A DNA stretch of 64,000 nt from positions 34,629,336 to 34,693,335 of the forward strand of contig OZ038433.1 of NCBI GenBank assembly GCA_964036275.1, read 5' to 3'. Source of the stretch: Litoditis marina (taxonomy: Eukaryota > Nematoda > Chromadorea > Rhabditida > Rhabditidae). How positions within the stretch are numbered: position 1 is the stretch's first letter; every line of letters starts with the position of its first letter. Made by a program: the position numbers and the translations under genes. Positions 25,312 through 37,275 of the stretch are shown here, piece by piece. The notes under the pieces were generated by a model that was not told the DNA's origin, did no database searches, and saw only the letters and a list, made by a program, of their open reading frames with translations.

Positions 25312-26008
25312 TCATGCTAATGACGAATGTCTATGTGAGCCAAAAATAAAAATTGTGGGAGGGTATTTTTGAATTGGAAACTCGAAATCGAAACAAAATG
25401 TATCCTGGAGCGCTCATACTTTGCTGATACGTTGGGACGCACCAAAATGAGACGATACATGTAATTCAAAATTGAATTGCGTAGCTGTTCCCTGAATAGC
25501 ACAAAAAATATGAACTCAGCTCCCCCCCCCCCCCCCCCCGAAAAGGATCAGCCAAGTGGATCTTGAGCGCACTTTATTTCTCAGAAAGTCGAAGGGTAAG
25601 GGTGCAAACATTCCCACAGACGAGAAAGATAATTCATCCATGAGTGTGTAAACGAGGAACTTCATTGAGTTTTTCTCTGTGTCGTACGCGAACAAACTTG
25701 TATACTATGAGTTTGCAAAAAAATGAATATAAAACTGTCAAGGTGCGCACAGTATGAGCGAATACAAATTTTCTGAATTCAAATAAATTGTTCGGGTCAA
25801 ACCAAACCCTTGCTTTAGCTGTTCGATGGGTTATAATAGGTATGCATTTGTTTTTCATAGTGTGGATTTGAAATTGATGATATGTGCTGCCGTTGCATCA
25901 CTCTCTATGCTTGTGGAACTGATTCGTCTTTCAATACACTATTATTTTTCACGGTTAAGTGAATCTCCGTACAGATTGGAGAGTAGAAAGAAGGCGCTTC
26001 ATGCATTG
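25312..26008 (+). pseudogene. Chemoreceptor remnant: promoter-like flank plus exon 6 only
   Basis: About 25312-25665 resembles 29815-30160, the flank upstream of intact copy 4. It is followed directly by a single exon 6 (25859-26007) encoding SVDLKLMICAAVASLSMLVE. Exons 1-5 are missing. The exon's acceptor has changed from TTTTCAG to TTTTCAT and its donor is also lost (ATTGCA in place of ATGGTAA). An 18-base poly-C tract lies at 25522-25539. Confidence 0.75.
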
Positions 26009-27065
26009 CAAATAGTGTTGTACTTCAGAGGCATAAACAATGTCTGTACTTGTTGTGTCTTTGTCTTGGCATCCCAACCCTGACACTAAATGTATGAATC
26101 TACGCCGATGTCGTTTTTGTGAATTTGTGCACACAAACAGAAACAAAGCATCCAGTTTACCAGGGTCCCCTATAACACAAAAATGATTGATCGAGACACC
26201 TTCTAGGGTGTTCATTGGTTATATAAAGATTTGTCTTTTCATAATAGATTCTAATATGTCTCCCTTTTTTCATCAACGACCCAAACTCGGAACAAGAAGT
26301 GCTATGTGATTTGATAACTCTCCTGAAAGAGAAAATGTGCAAGTTCATGCTGGGATAGACTGTATTGTTCAGTTTTACTGAAAATAACAGGAAGTCTGTG
26401 GGTAAGAGCACTGCAAAACTTTCACACACACCATGACGAAACTTCATTCATGCGTATAATTGTAAATCGAACGCAACTAGGTTCTAATGTGTACTTGTAG
26501 AAAGTACCATAATTTATTCACATAATCGTTGCCAACATTCTCACAGCACAAGGAACTACTGAAGTGCGAGCAGTTAATGAAGCTGGTTTCAGGCCTCGAG
26601 TCGAAACCTTCGGCTGGAAAGTATTCACACGTTTGGCTCAAACGAAATGTACGAAACGTCTCGCTCACACAGTTTGGCAAATGTTTCCTGAACAGAGAGC
26701 TCGCGTTATAGTTCACAACAGTTCCTAAAGCGGCACTGAATTTTCAACGCTGAGTATCACTCGGACGTGGTTTGAAGAAAGTTTTTTTTTGTTCATGCCC
26801 CAGTGTAATACAGAGATTAATCAAGAAACCGGATTCAAAACAAGAACATTGTGCGTTACGTCGCTGTCAACAGTGTGTTCATCAGAACGTTTTCTTTCGT
26901 TGGAAACACCAACATAGTATGGGACACGAAATAGGATCCAGCTATAATTGTAACGAATGGGTGTATTTGAATGTTTTCACTTGTGAGCCACGTGCTCACG
27001 GTGGTTCTTCAGAAGTCTGTAACTAAAACGAATTGTATACCTAATTAACTTTAATACGTCATCAG

Positions 27066-28032
27066 ATATGGACCACTCGTACCGTACTTCTCAGCTGGGG
27101 TGTGGCATGGATTCTACCCAGCGTCTTCCAAGCAGCCCTGTTCTATTTAACCGGTGGTGAACTCTTTATTGTGAGTGTTATATGTTATTCCATGTCTGAC
27201 CTAATATTTTTGTGTAGAGTCGTTTACGTTGAGCGTGCGACTAAGCAACTTTAAAATACTTTTTGAGAAACCTGCTTATTTGCTTTTAAACTATCGTTTT
27301 CCGGTATACCTATGAATGAGTATCATCTCACGAATATCATGAGTTCAATCAGAACACAAATTACATTGTATACCAGTTTTACATACTTATTTCAGTTCGT
27401 TCTGTATCTGGATATTCTGACTGTCTCAATAGTATGTGCAACTTGTTCGTACTTTTACGGGTATTCCATTTACAAGGCTGATACCAGAAAGGTCATTCAT
27501 ACCAACTCATACCTAGATCCCGAAGAATAAGATATGAAAACTGTAACGGAACGCACAGCATAAGTGGATACAGAACTTACTGGATACAGATGTTGATTTG
27601 CTTCCAATAATATATCTATATGAAATAATCTGATTCCAAATCAAAATGGTTACGTTCAATAAAATATTTATTCTTACGTTCTGTTCAGAGTCTTTCACCT
27701 ACTTGACTAGGAACATTATCGGGAACAATCTTCCTCGTTTTTCAGAGTCCTCGATTACACATAAACGACTTATTTCTTCTTTTTATGGTCTATACTGACT
27801 GTATCGGTTGAGGACAAATTTCCCTCTCTCCGCTCCGATTTAATAAAAAAAACCATTGATTTCTATATGTTTCAGGGTGTATACAGACTTCCTCGGCTTC
27901 ATTGTGCAAGTGATTGCTCCTTTGGTACTCAATAGCGATCTGCGCAAAATTGTATTCTACCCATTCGGAGAGAAAAAGGGACAGATAAAATCAACCCCAA
28001 TACGTATCACGGTAACCACACCAATCGACTGA
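27066..28032 (+). pseudogene. Chemoreceptor copy 3, partial (exons 4, 5 and 7)
   Basis: Exon 4 (27066-27170, 105 nt), exon 5 (27396-27491, 96 nt) and exon 7 (27876-28032, ending TGA) are well preserved with good splice sites. No exons 1-3 are found upstream, although the duplicated 5' flank (about 26390-26470) is present. Exon 6 is reduced to its acceptor and first bases (TTCTGTTCAGAGT near 27679). The loss of four exons without decay of the rest suggests recent deletion or exon shuffling. Confidence 0.82.
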
Positions 28033-28785
28033 CCTAACCAGCATCATAGACGAAACAATATTCATGTATCCAATTGAAATATTTCTCATAACTAGCATGA
28101 TTTACGAATGTGACGTAAGGCAAAACACGAAATTGTTTTTTTCGATTCAGTTTATTGTCAGTACAATATTCTTTCGATTCTTTCCTTCCAATAGAACGCA
28201 GTTTCTAACTCAATAGTTTATCTCAAAAAAAATGACTTGTGGAATTGGATGAATGTGTTTTGTGTTTTTACATGTTGCGAGTCATCACGGCACCGCCGCT
28301 ATAATAGCCAGTAGTCTAACTCGGGAATGATTATATCAGAACAATAATGCAGTTCATTCATGGAGAGTTTTGCTTTGTGTTTGCTTTGTATTGATGAAAA
28401 GTATTAGTCTGTAGTGCGTTGTGGTGTTCAGAGGCAGGTTCATGACTAGTTCACGCGGGGAGTCCCAAGTTAGTTGCATTGTGTCGCATGCGACACTTAT
28501 CTCTTTTCATTTGGAATTTTGTTTTTAATGAGCTCTTTATATTCTCTGTTGAAATAAATATTGAATTCGTCGATTTTGGAAACACCGGACAGTTGAGACA
28601 CTATTGTCTGGCTGTTCTCAACCTGAAAGCACACACGGAATTATAACGAAAATGAACAGAATTGTCAGATCAAAGAGAACATATTGTAACTTAGAGTAAC
28701 AATTACCGATTCGCTCGAAAATTGAAATATGATGCCATCGTGACTTTTATTTGAGTATGAAGTATTCTATTCCTGACGTCCTTCA
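28033..28785. other. Spacer, nothing recognised
   Basis: No gene or clear repeat seen. Confidence 0.3.
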
Positions 28786-29015
28786 GGATTCTGGAGACCG
28801 GATGACGTCATTTTTGAAAAGTGCAAAGTTGACGTCACATATATTTTCAAATGATGGTAATATCTTAGAAAGGGTCAATTAACGGAGAAACTCAATCTAA
28901 AAGTGACGTATTCTGGGATTCTGGAGACCAGATGACGTCAATTTTGAAAAGTGCAAAGTTGACGTCACATATATTTTTAAACGATGGTAATATCTTAGAA
29001 AGGGTCAATTAACGG
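28786..29015. repeat. Tandem 100-bp repeat with four TGACGTCA palindromes
   Basis: Units 28786-28885 and 28916-29015 are nearly identical and lie 130 bp apart. Each holds two TGACGTCA sites (28803, 28830, 28933 and 28960), with 27-bp spacing kept in both units. TGACGTCA is the classic CREB/bZIP binding palindrome. Whether it is used here is unknown. It lies about 2.1 kb upstream of the chemoreceptor at 31134. Confidence 0.7.
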
Positions 29016-31133
29016 TGAGCTTACGTTGTTTTTATAACTTTCGTAAGCATTCTCACAATACATGTAGCTAGAAAACGTGGACGTTAGGCAGTGAACAAAA
29101 TAAAAATGAAGCCGGGAATGTTAATGGACTTTAAATGAAACTGGTCGCTCATACTGCTCAATGCAACATGCCGCTAGCCGATAAACGCGACTACATGAAG
29201 AACCTTGTAAAAAATCTGAAACTTTCTTAGAAAACTCCTCCCAGTTTTCTGGGATTAGCCAGCCACAATGCAGAAGAACATGGAGGTCATTATTGGGAAT
29301 GAATAACCCGCTTTGAACAAGTTCCGGCACAGTTAGATTCGATATCGCAGAACTCAATTTTGTTTTTTTTCTTGTTGATCATTATTCTACCCTTTGTTGT
29401 TCATTTTCGTCCACAATCTACACCCGTTAACGTTAACTGCATCGACAGTCAGGTACACCACTCAGTTCAGATACTGTTCGCTGTTCGGGAAGATTCAGAA
29501 TCTGCTCCATACTTTTGTGCGAAACAAGATACACGCGCACTCTAAAAATGTGTATCGATTGCATTTTTGTAGCGGCAACAAATAAATGTGGCCCGCGATG
29601 CATCTTTCGTGTTCATACACTTTCTACAGTACCTCAGCGTCGTATATAACATTTTTCAAGATTGCGGCCGACATTCTACTCTTCGATCATATCTTGGATA
29701 CATCTAGGCTTTTTTTCTGGTTTTTTTTCATCTAGACAAATTGGGATCCACAATCGATTTCGATCTCTCGCGCGCGACGCGTCGTCACAAGTTTGAGTGA
29801 AATATGAGAACTGTGGTTATGGACCATGCTTATTATGAATGTCTATGTAATCCCAAAATAAAAGTTGTGGAAGTTTATCGTTGAAGTAGAAAATTGTGAA
29901 AAAGTTGAGAAAGAAAAGAAAATTAAAAAAAATTATCCTGGAGCGTTTATTATTATGATACGTTGGAGCCAGGATCGTGATACAAAATGAGACGATACAA
30001 ATATTCCTGCATCTTGTTTCGCACAAATGGTATGAACTCAGATCTATTCCTAAAACGATCAGCCAATTGGATCTTGAACGCACTTCATTTCCCAGGAAAT
30101 TGTGCGAAACATTCCCACAGACAAGAAAGATAATTCATCCATGAGTGTCTGTGAAGCAGGAACTTAATTGAGTTTTTATCTCTGTGTTGTACGTTAACAA
30201 ATGACATATCAGTTTGCTGCTCTCCGTCGTCCAAAACATTCTCACGGTACAAGGAACTGTTTTGTTCAGTCCGAGCCATACACGCTTGTTGCACGCACTA
30301 TAAAAAGTCATAGAAGCCGACAGTTGTTTCTTTTCTGATACGGTCTGCATTCGACTAGCAAAATATTAAAGAATCACGTGAAATGGCTTCTATCGGGCAC
30401 AGCGCAGATTAATTTGTTTTTCACAGTTTTGCAGACATTCCAAAACAGTTTATTGCACTTTACTTAATATTGAAACGACACACCTCCACTAGACATGACG
30501 CTAACGTACCAAGCCACATTGGTTGAGAGGAGTGTATAAGTCAAACGTCTTCCAAAAATGGCTTCCGTGCCTGGCGGCTATGGCGACGGCAAACATGTTC
30601 GTTTAATTCAAAACGGACATGGTCCTACTCTAACTCAACTCGTTCAAATTTGTTCACATTGTTGCAAAACAAGAAAAAATTAGGGTATACGTAATCTACA
30701 AGTCAAGCTGAAATGCTAATATTGAGTGTGATAAGCGCTAAAGTTGCCGTGATGTTTCGAAAAAGGCTCGGTTAGCCTTTTCCCAGATTATCCGTATGTT
30801 GACCGAGCCTTCTCATTTCTCGTGCACGTTCCATCTAAAAACTGAATTTTCCTTTACACTTGTTTTTGTACTGTTGGAGTATGTGTTTTACTTACTGCCG
30901 TTTTTCTAGAACTGATTTACCCTAGTATGTTCATGATTGTCTGAATGCAAAAATGATTTACACATTGTTAATTGTTCGGTGATGTACTGCCTACAACTTC
31001 CTTAACAAATACCAATGAATAGTTTTGCAGGGACAAGGATAGTTCGGTTGCACTTCTGGGAGCTCGTCATCTCTTATTTCTCTGGTTGAAACACACTTGT
31101 CGTTAGCTTTAGTTTCCACGAAATATTTTGAAA
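29016..31133. other. Upstream region of chemoreceptor copy 4
   Basis: No gene called. 29815-30160 matches the flank at 25312-25665 (shared AAAGTTGTGG, ATTCCCACAGAC and GATAATTCATCCATGAGTGT). It is the duplicated promoter region of the cluster. Confidence 0.4.
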
Positions 31134-33929
31134 ATGGTCGTTTTGGATTTTGACATTCTGACTTCCATAGTCATGATAGTTAAATGGAGTGCAGCACTTT
31201 TGTTTGTCTGGATCATAGTGTCTCTTTTACTTGGTCAGTTATTCATGAATTACTCGGATGAAAAAGCACGATCAATATTTCATTATCTTAAACGAGGTGA
31301 AAAAGGCGATTTACCCAAACTTTGCTAATGGAATCAAAGCACAAAACCGCCTCGTGTTCTGTTCAACGAACACCAACACCAATGTTTAACGTCGGTTCCA
31401 GTCATACTTCAACCGTGTTTTTATGCTTCGAAAACGTGCTGACATATTTTAAAATATCATTGGCTGTGTTTTCGCAATCTTTTTCAAAGACTTGTTCACC
31501 AGCCGGGCATCTGACAGTGAAAATATTTCGAATAGGGTCTCAAAAAATTGTGACACGGTTCTGTTATTACAGTGCAGCGGAAAAAGCCACTGTATCGTGG
31601 TGCATTCTACATTCTCTTCATTCTTCATCTCTTCGCCGAACTGATGAACTTTCTGGGAGTTGAGTTCATTGTACGTCCATTGGTGCTGCGTACAATTGTT
31701 GAACTACCTCCTGTGTATTTGGTGAGTGATCGCAAATACCGGAAAAAGGATCATTTGATAAATTGACTGTGAACTGTTTATTGAGTTTCATCAATACATG
31801 AAATTAACTTGAACTGAAGTTAAACAATATGAATTCAATAATATAGAAGGTGTCGGGTGGATGCAACCGGCTAAAATGTTGTAACCGCAAATATTTTTAT
31901 TCCTTCCTCTCACTCGAACACATCTCTCAAGGAAAGTTCATGACTAGAAAAGCAATGGACGTCCTTTGAGGCATTGGAGCTACACATCTCTTGGAATAGG
32001 ACGATAATGCTTAACGATCCCGAAGCGTCGTCTAAACAGTTGAAGAATTTATTGCAGTTTAAACGACTGAAGCGTTGGGCACGTTCCACATAATCGTCCT
32101 TCTTTCAACAAAATATCACTTTGATTGATAAATGATCTGGCGCGGTAGCAAACCGTCCAACCTCATGAGAAGTTCATATGAGTTTCTCATGAGATACCTT
32201 ATGAGTTACTCGTGAACTTTTAATGTTGTAGCATAGCAATCAATAGAATCTCATGAGAAACTCGTGCTAATAGCTCATGAGGTGATCTCATGAACTTTTG
32301 TGGGAATTGCTACGCCGCCTGTGTACATAACATAAAATCAAGTTCGTTTTTTCTTCAGATTGTTATCGCAACCTATGTGCGATCGGTGGTTCCTTATGGA
32401 CATGTTCTGCTTGCAGCGAACAGATTTACCGTATTCAAATATCCTCTCCGGTATAACCAGGTACGTGTTTGAGAGTCATTTGAATGATTATGTATTCGAC
32501 TGTCGATGTTCCAACTTTCGATGTTCCTTCCAACTGAATAGTTCGTCACGTGGCAGAAGGAATTTTTTGTACAGAGTTTAAAAGCATAATACAAGTCTAA
32601 CAACATTATCAATTTAGATATGGACCACTCGAACGGTGCTTGTCAGCTGGGGTGTGGCATGGATACTACCCAGCGTGTTCCAGGCAGCACTGTTTTATTT
32701 GACCGGTGGCGACCTCTTCAATGTGAGTCTCCCTAATAGAATTAGTGAGCAACCAACTAGTTCAACTCATGCTTCAGTCTGATTTGGTGTTAAGTGAATG
32801 ATTGATTTTCTGAATTCAGAATCATGGTTTGAGTCACTCTGGACCGAAATTCGAACAAAATTTCAATTGACAAGATTAACGCGTTCCCGTCAATGAAGCG
32901 CAACAGGATTGAAATCTCAGATATCGAGTAACCCTCACAAGCATCACATTCCAATGACTCATTATGGCGTACAATTGTAAATTACTCGAGTTTGAATGGA
33001 TTGCGTCTGTATTGGATTCAATGTTTATTTCAGTTTGCCCTATATCTGGATATTTTGACTGTATCGATTGTATGCGCAACTTGTTCGTACTTTTACGGAT
33101 ATTCCATATACATAGCTGATAGTAGAAAGGTATTTCATAATAACACATAATATGAATTTACAGAAATATTTATAAGTTATGAAGCTGTGATGGTACGCAC
33201 ATCATAAGTGAATACTAAAATCCTGAATTCAAGCAAAATGTTCGGTTAACTAACCTACAACTCTTGCTTTAGCGTAATTCGAAGGGTAATACTATGTATG
33301 ATTTTGTTTTTAAGAGTGTGGATATCAAGTTGATGATGTGTGCTGCCGTTGCATCACTCCCTATGCTCGTGGAACTGATTCGTCTTTCAATAAACTATTA
33401 TTTTTCACGATTGAGTGATTCTCCCTACAAATTGGAGAGTAGCAAGAAGGCGCTTCATGCATGGTAAGTTGTGTCGTACTTATAAGTGATTGCATAACGT
33501 GATTGCACTGCGGCGATTCGTACCGATCCTGATCTCGTGATGAACTATTGTATTGTATCTCACACAACACCTACGGGAGAACAATAAAGCTTGTATTGTA
33601 TCTAACGTGGCATCCGAACTTCCAAAAAAGTGGAAAATGTATGAATATATGCCGATTTATGTTCGTGACTTTTTGCACAGAAACAACACGTATATTCCTT
33701 TCTCCTTACGGTTCTACGAAAACTTATGATTCCTATATTTTTCAGGGTCTATACAGACTTTCTTGGCTTCATTGTGCAGGTGATTGCTCCTTTGGTACTC
33801 AACAGTGATTTACGCAACGTTGTATTCTATCCATTCGGAGGGAAGAAAGGACAGACAAAGTCGACACCAATACTTATCACAGTAACTACACGAATCAATT
33901 CACAGAACCAGCATCAAGTAAACATGTGA
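31134..33929 (+). CDS. Nematode 7TM chemoreceptor, Srg-superfamily/Srv-like, intact copy 4
   Basis: Seven exons in phase give 294 codons: 31134-31233, 31573-31721, 32359-32460, 32618-32722, 33034-33129, 33315-33463 and 33746-33929. Exon lengths 1-6 (100, 149, 102, 105, 96, 149) equal those of the copy at 15614-18573. Key segments are VKWSAALLFVW (TM1), FAELMNFLGVEF (TM2), VVPYGHVLLAANRFTVFKYP (TM3), WILPSVFQAALFYL (TM4), CATCSYFYGYSIY (TM5), VASLPMLVELIRLSINYYF (TM6) and FIVQVIAPLVLN (TM7). The start ATG at 31134 was chosen by alignment with the other copies. AATAAA at 33963 is a likely poly(A) signal. Intron 2 holds a small inverted-repeat element. The role is probably a sensory-neuron chemoreceptor. 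Confidence 0.86.
32136..32317. mobile_element. Small inverted-repeat element in intron 2
   Basis: The left end GGCGCGGTAGCAAACC and right end GGAATTGCTACGCCGCC are imperfect inverse copies. The interior is full of CTCATGAG palindromes (TCTCATGAGA, GCTCATGAGG). The right end resembles the termini of the 386-1668 element (GCTACGCC), so the two may belong to one family. Confidence 0.5.
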
Positions 33930-34461
33930 TCGTGTTCTGATCTAGTTCGTGCTTACGTGATCAATAAAATAATCGCTAGTGTTCAACTGAACCAGAGGTA
34001 ATTGACAATAAGTGTAGATAACCAGAGTCCCACGATGAAAACATGTTTCTTTTTGTTTTGCCCCCTCCCCCCCTCCATCGGTAACTACTTGTTCCTACAC
34101 TTCTCGCTATTGTTGTACTTCCTATGCATTTACCCTTCTCAAATCGATACTACGCAATCGATCCTACAGCTAGTTATATGATTTTTTTTAATCGAAAATT
34201 CGAAAAATATGTTTCTACATTACCACTCCTGATCGATCGATGATCATTTAACTTACTTAACTATTGATCTACATATCGAGTGTATTGTTTTTCAACTATC
34301 TATTCGCCTGAACATAAACTTTTTGCCCGCTTTCACTTAGACAAGTTTGTTTGATAAGACAATAGTTGAGTTTCAGTAAAGTCAAAACAGAAGTGTGAGA
34401 CATTGGCACGCAAAACCAGTTCGATAGTTGTTATGAACCTTGAATGGACAGGGTTGAAAAA
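33930..34461. other. 3' flank of chemoreceptor copy 4 and duplicated upstream block
   Basis: About 34325-34480 resembles 35915-36160 (shared CTTGAATGG, a GCCCGxTTTCAC start and GGAAAGTTT). It looks like a duplicated promoter region preceding two small genes. No coding region is seen. Confidence 0.4.
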
Positions 34462-34525
34462 TATATAATAGGAAAGTTTTTGGTAGGTATCTAATATATA
34501 ATAGGAAAGGTATATAATAGGAAAG
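34462..34525 (+). promoter_or_regulatory. Three copies of TATATAATAGGAAAG
   Basis: The 15-mer TATATAATAGGAAAG occurs at 34462-34476, 34495-34509 and 34511-34525. Each copy contains a TATA-box-like core. They lie about 330 bp before the first supported coding exon of the glycine-rich gene. The promoter role is inferred from sequence and position. Confidence 0.4.
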
Positions 34526-34858
34526 CTCATTTACAAGCGAAACTCAATTTATACTATTCGCCAGTGTTCTAAGTTTGGTGTACGGGTAAGTCAATTTTTA
34601 TATTTACCAACTTCTCACAACTAATTGCTCAATCGAGTGTTTTTCCACAGGAAGAAAAAAAAACTTTTCGTTAATACACTGGGATCTAATAAAATATAAG
34701 TTGAATGTTCGAAAGTACAATGAATTGGAATGCTTCAACAAATTTGACGCCCTTCGATATGCCTATCCATTGCTCAACGAGCGACGAAATTTCTGATCGG
34801 AGATTGAAACGATTCAAGTAGAAAAGCACTCCAACTCAACATACACGTATGCGAAAAG

Positions 34859-35461
34859 TTGAATTCATCCGGTTTACGTGGTGGTGAGTACGCCTCTGCG
34901 GCTGATGAAGATACCGTTGGCGTTAGCGGCGGAGACTATGGCGCTAGCAGTGCTGGAGGTTTTGCGAGCGATGGCGGTGGAGATGCTGGTTTCGGCGGCG
35001 GATGTGGCGGTTCGGTCGAAGGTAGTGGTGGCGGTTGTGGTGGCGACGACGCTGGAAGTTTCGCCGACGGTGGAGAAGGAGGTAAGCCACAGGTGGAGAA
35101 GTAGGTAAGCCTAAACTGTTGACCATACATCACATTCAATTTAAACAAAAACTCTTTACTGTGACTTACGGACTACGTGCTAAAAACGGCGAGCTCTAGT
35201 TGGGAAAAACGAATTTAGTAGTATACAGATTTATAAACTCGAACGAACAAACTCTGCCGGTTTTTCTTGAGCTTCAAGATGTAAAAACACGATTGAACGA
35301 TACTTCTTCCAGGATACTCCGGAGATGCTCAGTCGCTCCAACTAGCTCCACAGGGAGCAGCACCAGCTGCTGCAGCTGAGGTTAGAGTTAGGGTTACAGG
35401 AGGTTACCAATCTGCTCCGTACAGTAGACGAGTTATTGAGAAAGTGGCACGATCAGCCTAG
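34859..35461 (+). CDS. Small glycine-rich protein, 5' end unresolved
   Basis: Two exons join in phase. The first ends at 35081 before GTAAGCC and its frame is open from about 34808. The second runs 35313-35461 after CTTCTTCCAG to a TAG stop. The product is rich in Gly, Ala, Ser and Asp with GGGCGG and GGDDAG motifs. A short tail follows with APQGAAPAAAAE and a basic end (SRRVIEKVARSA). Such low-complexity proteins in nematodes are often secreted or cuticular. An upstream segment (about 34550-34585, LFASVLSLVYG before GTAAGT) would fit in phase as a signal peptide, but I find no ATG for it. No function is assigned. Confidence 0.55.
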
Positions 35462-36270
35462 TTCAACAAAATACATTCTGTATAGCTTTAAACGAAGACA
35501 ATGAAATCATCTTATAATTTCTGTTTCAATATTCCGAACAATGTCTTCAACATTTACTTTTGAGCTACAAGAGAACCCGAGTGAATATGGTCTGAATTGA
35601 ACTGGAACTGGGAATATACTACGTTTCCACCTCATTATTCAAACTGACAAACTGATTAATGTGTTCAGGTTGATAGCCTGGTAGAATCAAAATGGAACTG
35701 ATGAAGAAAACAATGCTTTCAATTTCAGCAAACGATAGTGTTTGGCTCAAATTATTCGAAATACAACAACTCACTATTCTTTGAACTCACTTTAACTTGA
35801 ATAAACATAGGACATTGCACATCATATGTTTACAAGTAGCTGCGTATGTGGTAGCAATTTTCTCATAGACCTTCTGGATTTTTTTCTTCATTATTTTCTT
35901 GGCTTCAACGACTTTCCGCCCGATTTCACCTGAACAAGGCGTTCAAAATTAACAAAATCTCACCACCATTTGATGAAAGTGGGTCCACGTTGACAGTTGG
36001 AAAATATGTTTTCATAGCTGCTCATGAGGTTAGCACGAGAAAGATTATTTGGCCTTCTCATGATGTCGTAGAGATGGTTAACTGTTAACACGAAACCGGT
36101 TCCACAATTGTTACGATCCTTGAATGGCTAGAGTTCAAAGGGGTAAAACGGGAAAGTTTCGTCCATTTACAAGTGAAGCAAGAAACTGAATGATGAAAAG
36201 TTTTTGACCTCAAAATATAAAGGTCAAAAGGTATAAAAAGAAGAGAGGTTAAGGAACAGTAGCATAGCAT
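35462..36270. other. Spacer and second copy of the duplicated upstream block
   Basis: 35915-36160 resembles 34325-34480. TATAAAAAG near 36231 is a TATA-like element 40 bp before an ATG at 36271. No other gene is seen. Confidence 0.35.
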
Positions 36271-36324
36271 ATGAACATGCGCTGTATTGTCTTCACTAGC
36301 TTGTTAGCAGTCGCTTACTGCTGA
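36271..36324 (+). CDS. Possible signal-peptide fragment of a second small secreted gene
   Basis: ATG at 36271 opens a hydrophobic 17-residue peptide (MNMRCIVFTSLLAVAYC) that looks like a signal sequence and then stops. A TTTTCCAG acceptor follows at once (36342), leading into another short open stretch. The implied intron would be only about 33 bp, so the join is doubtful. It may be a decayed partner of the gene at 34.9 kb. Confidence 0.25.
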   Translation: MNMRCIVFTSLLAVAYC

Positions 36325-37275
36325 ACATTTCTCGTTTTCCAGTATGATATTTGTTCGCAATTTTACAATGCTCACGAGTTCCGGTACAGCTTGGTTTTTG
36401 CAAATAACACCGATTAAGTAAGTAAAAAACGCACGTGCTCATTCTATATGCACATTTGTACGCGAAGGTCATACGACGTGTGATTAGCATAATAACAGAT
36501 AGAAGTCCAGGACAACAATCCCGAACAGGTTTCTTTGAAATCCGATGTACGTCTCTTTCCTGAAAAACCGTTACTACAATCAGGCTTGTCACAATGAGGT
36601 GTACTCGACGTCTAGTACTACGTTTGTGTCAAGTTAAACTTGGCAAGCGCTCACGTAAACTTGGACTATAGATTGGAATAGTGTTATGCAAATGAGGTAT
36701 AGAATGCAAATTAGTTTAATTTAATTATAAGTTGGGGTTTGCTTGGTTTAAATCAGAACTCAGTGGTAAAACCGAGTGCCCTGGCGGCAATACTGAGCTC
36801 GTTCGATTTTTCGATTGTATTAAACATTTCATACACAACGACAACATTTCGATTACGGAATAGTTGAGGACAATGCAGATAATACTTCTTCGAACAACAA
36901 CAAAAAGTGAAGAAAAACACATAAGACACTCGAATTAAACTTATGTTCCGTGAAATAAGTAATCGAAATGAGCTATGATACTTCCGTTGATGAACAGAGA
37001 AACTTCTGACAACTGTGAAAAAGAAGAAGCTTCCGAAACATTCGATCATCAAACATCATAATAATCGTAGAAAAACAATGAATACTTAAAAACAAATTAA
37101 TAGAAGAAGGCAATATGATGAGGTAAAAAAAGACAAAAACCACAGACAAAATGTAGGTAAACAGGACCAGGGCTGTTACAGCTCAAAAAGGTAGAGTAAC
37201 TACAGCTCACAAAAAGAGGTGGCCATCCTCCAAGATCAGTTCATTCTGGTCGTGCTCGCACTTCGGTACTCCACC

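Noticed and set aside
34878..35108. Alternative Val/Ala-rich frame and Pro-rich antisense frame over the glycine-rich exon
   Set aside because: Both are shadows of GGN-rich coding. Only the glycine-rich frame joins the second exon in phase and has a good stop.
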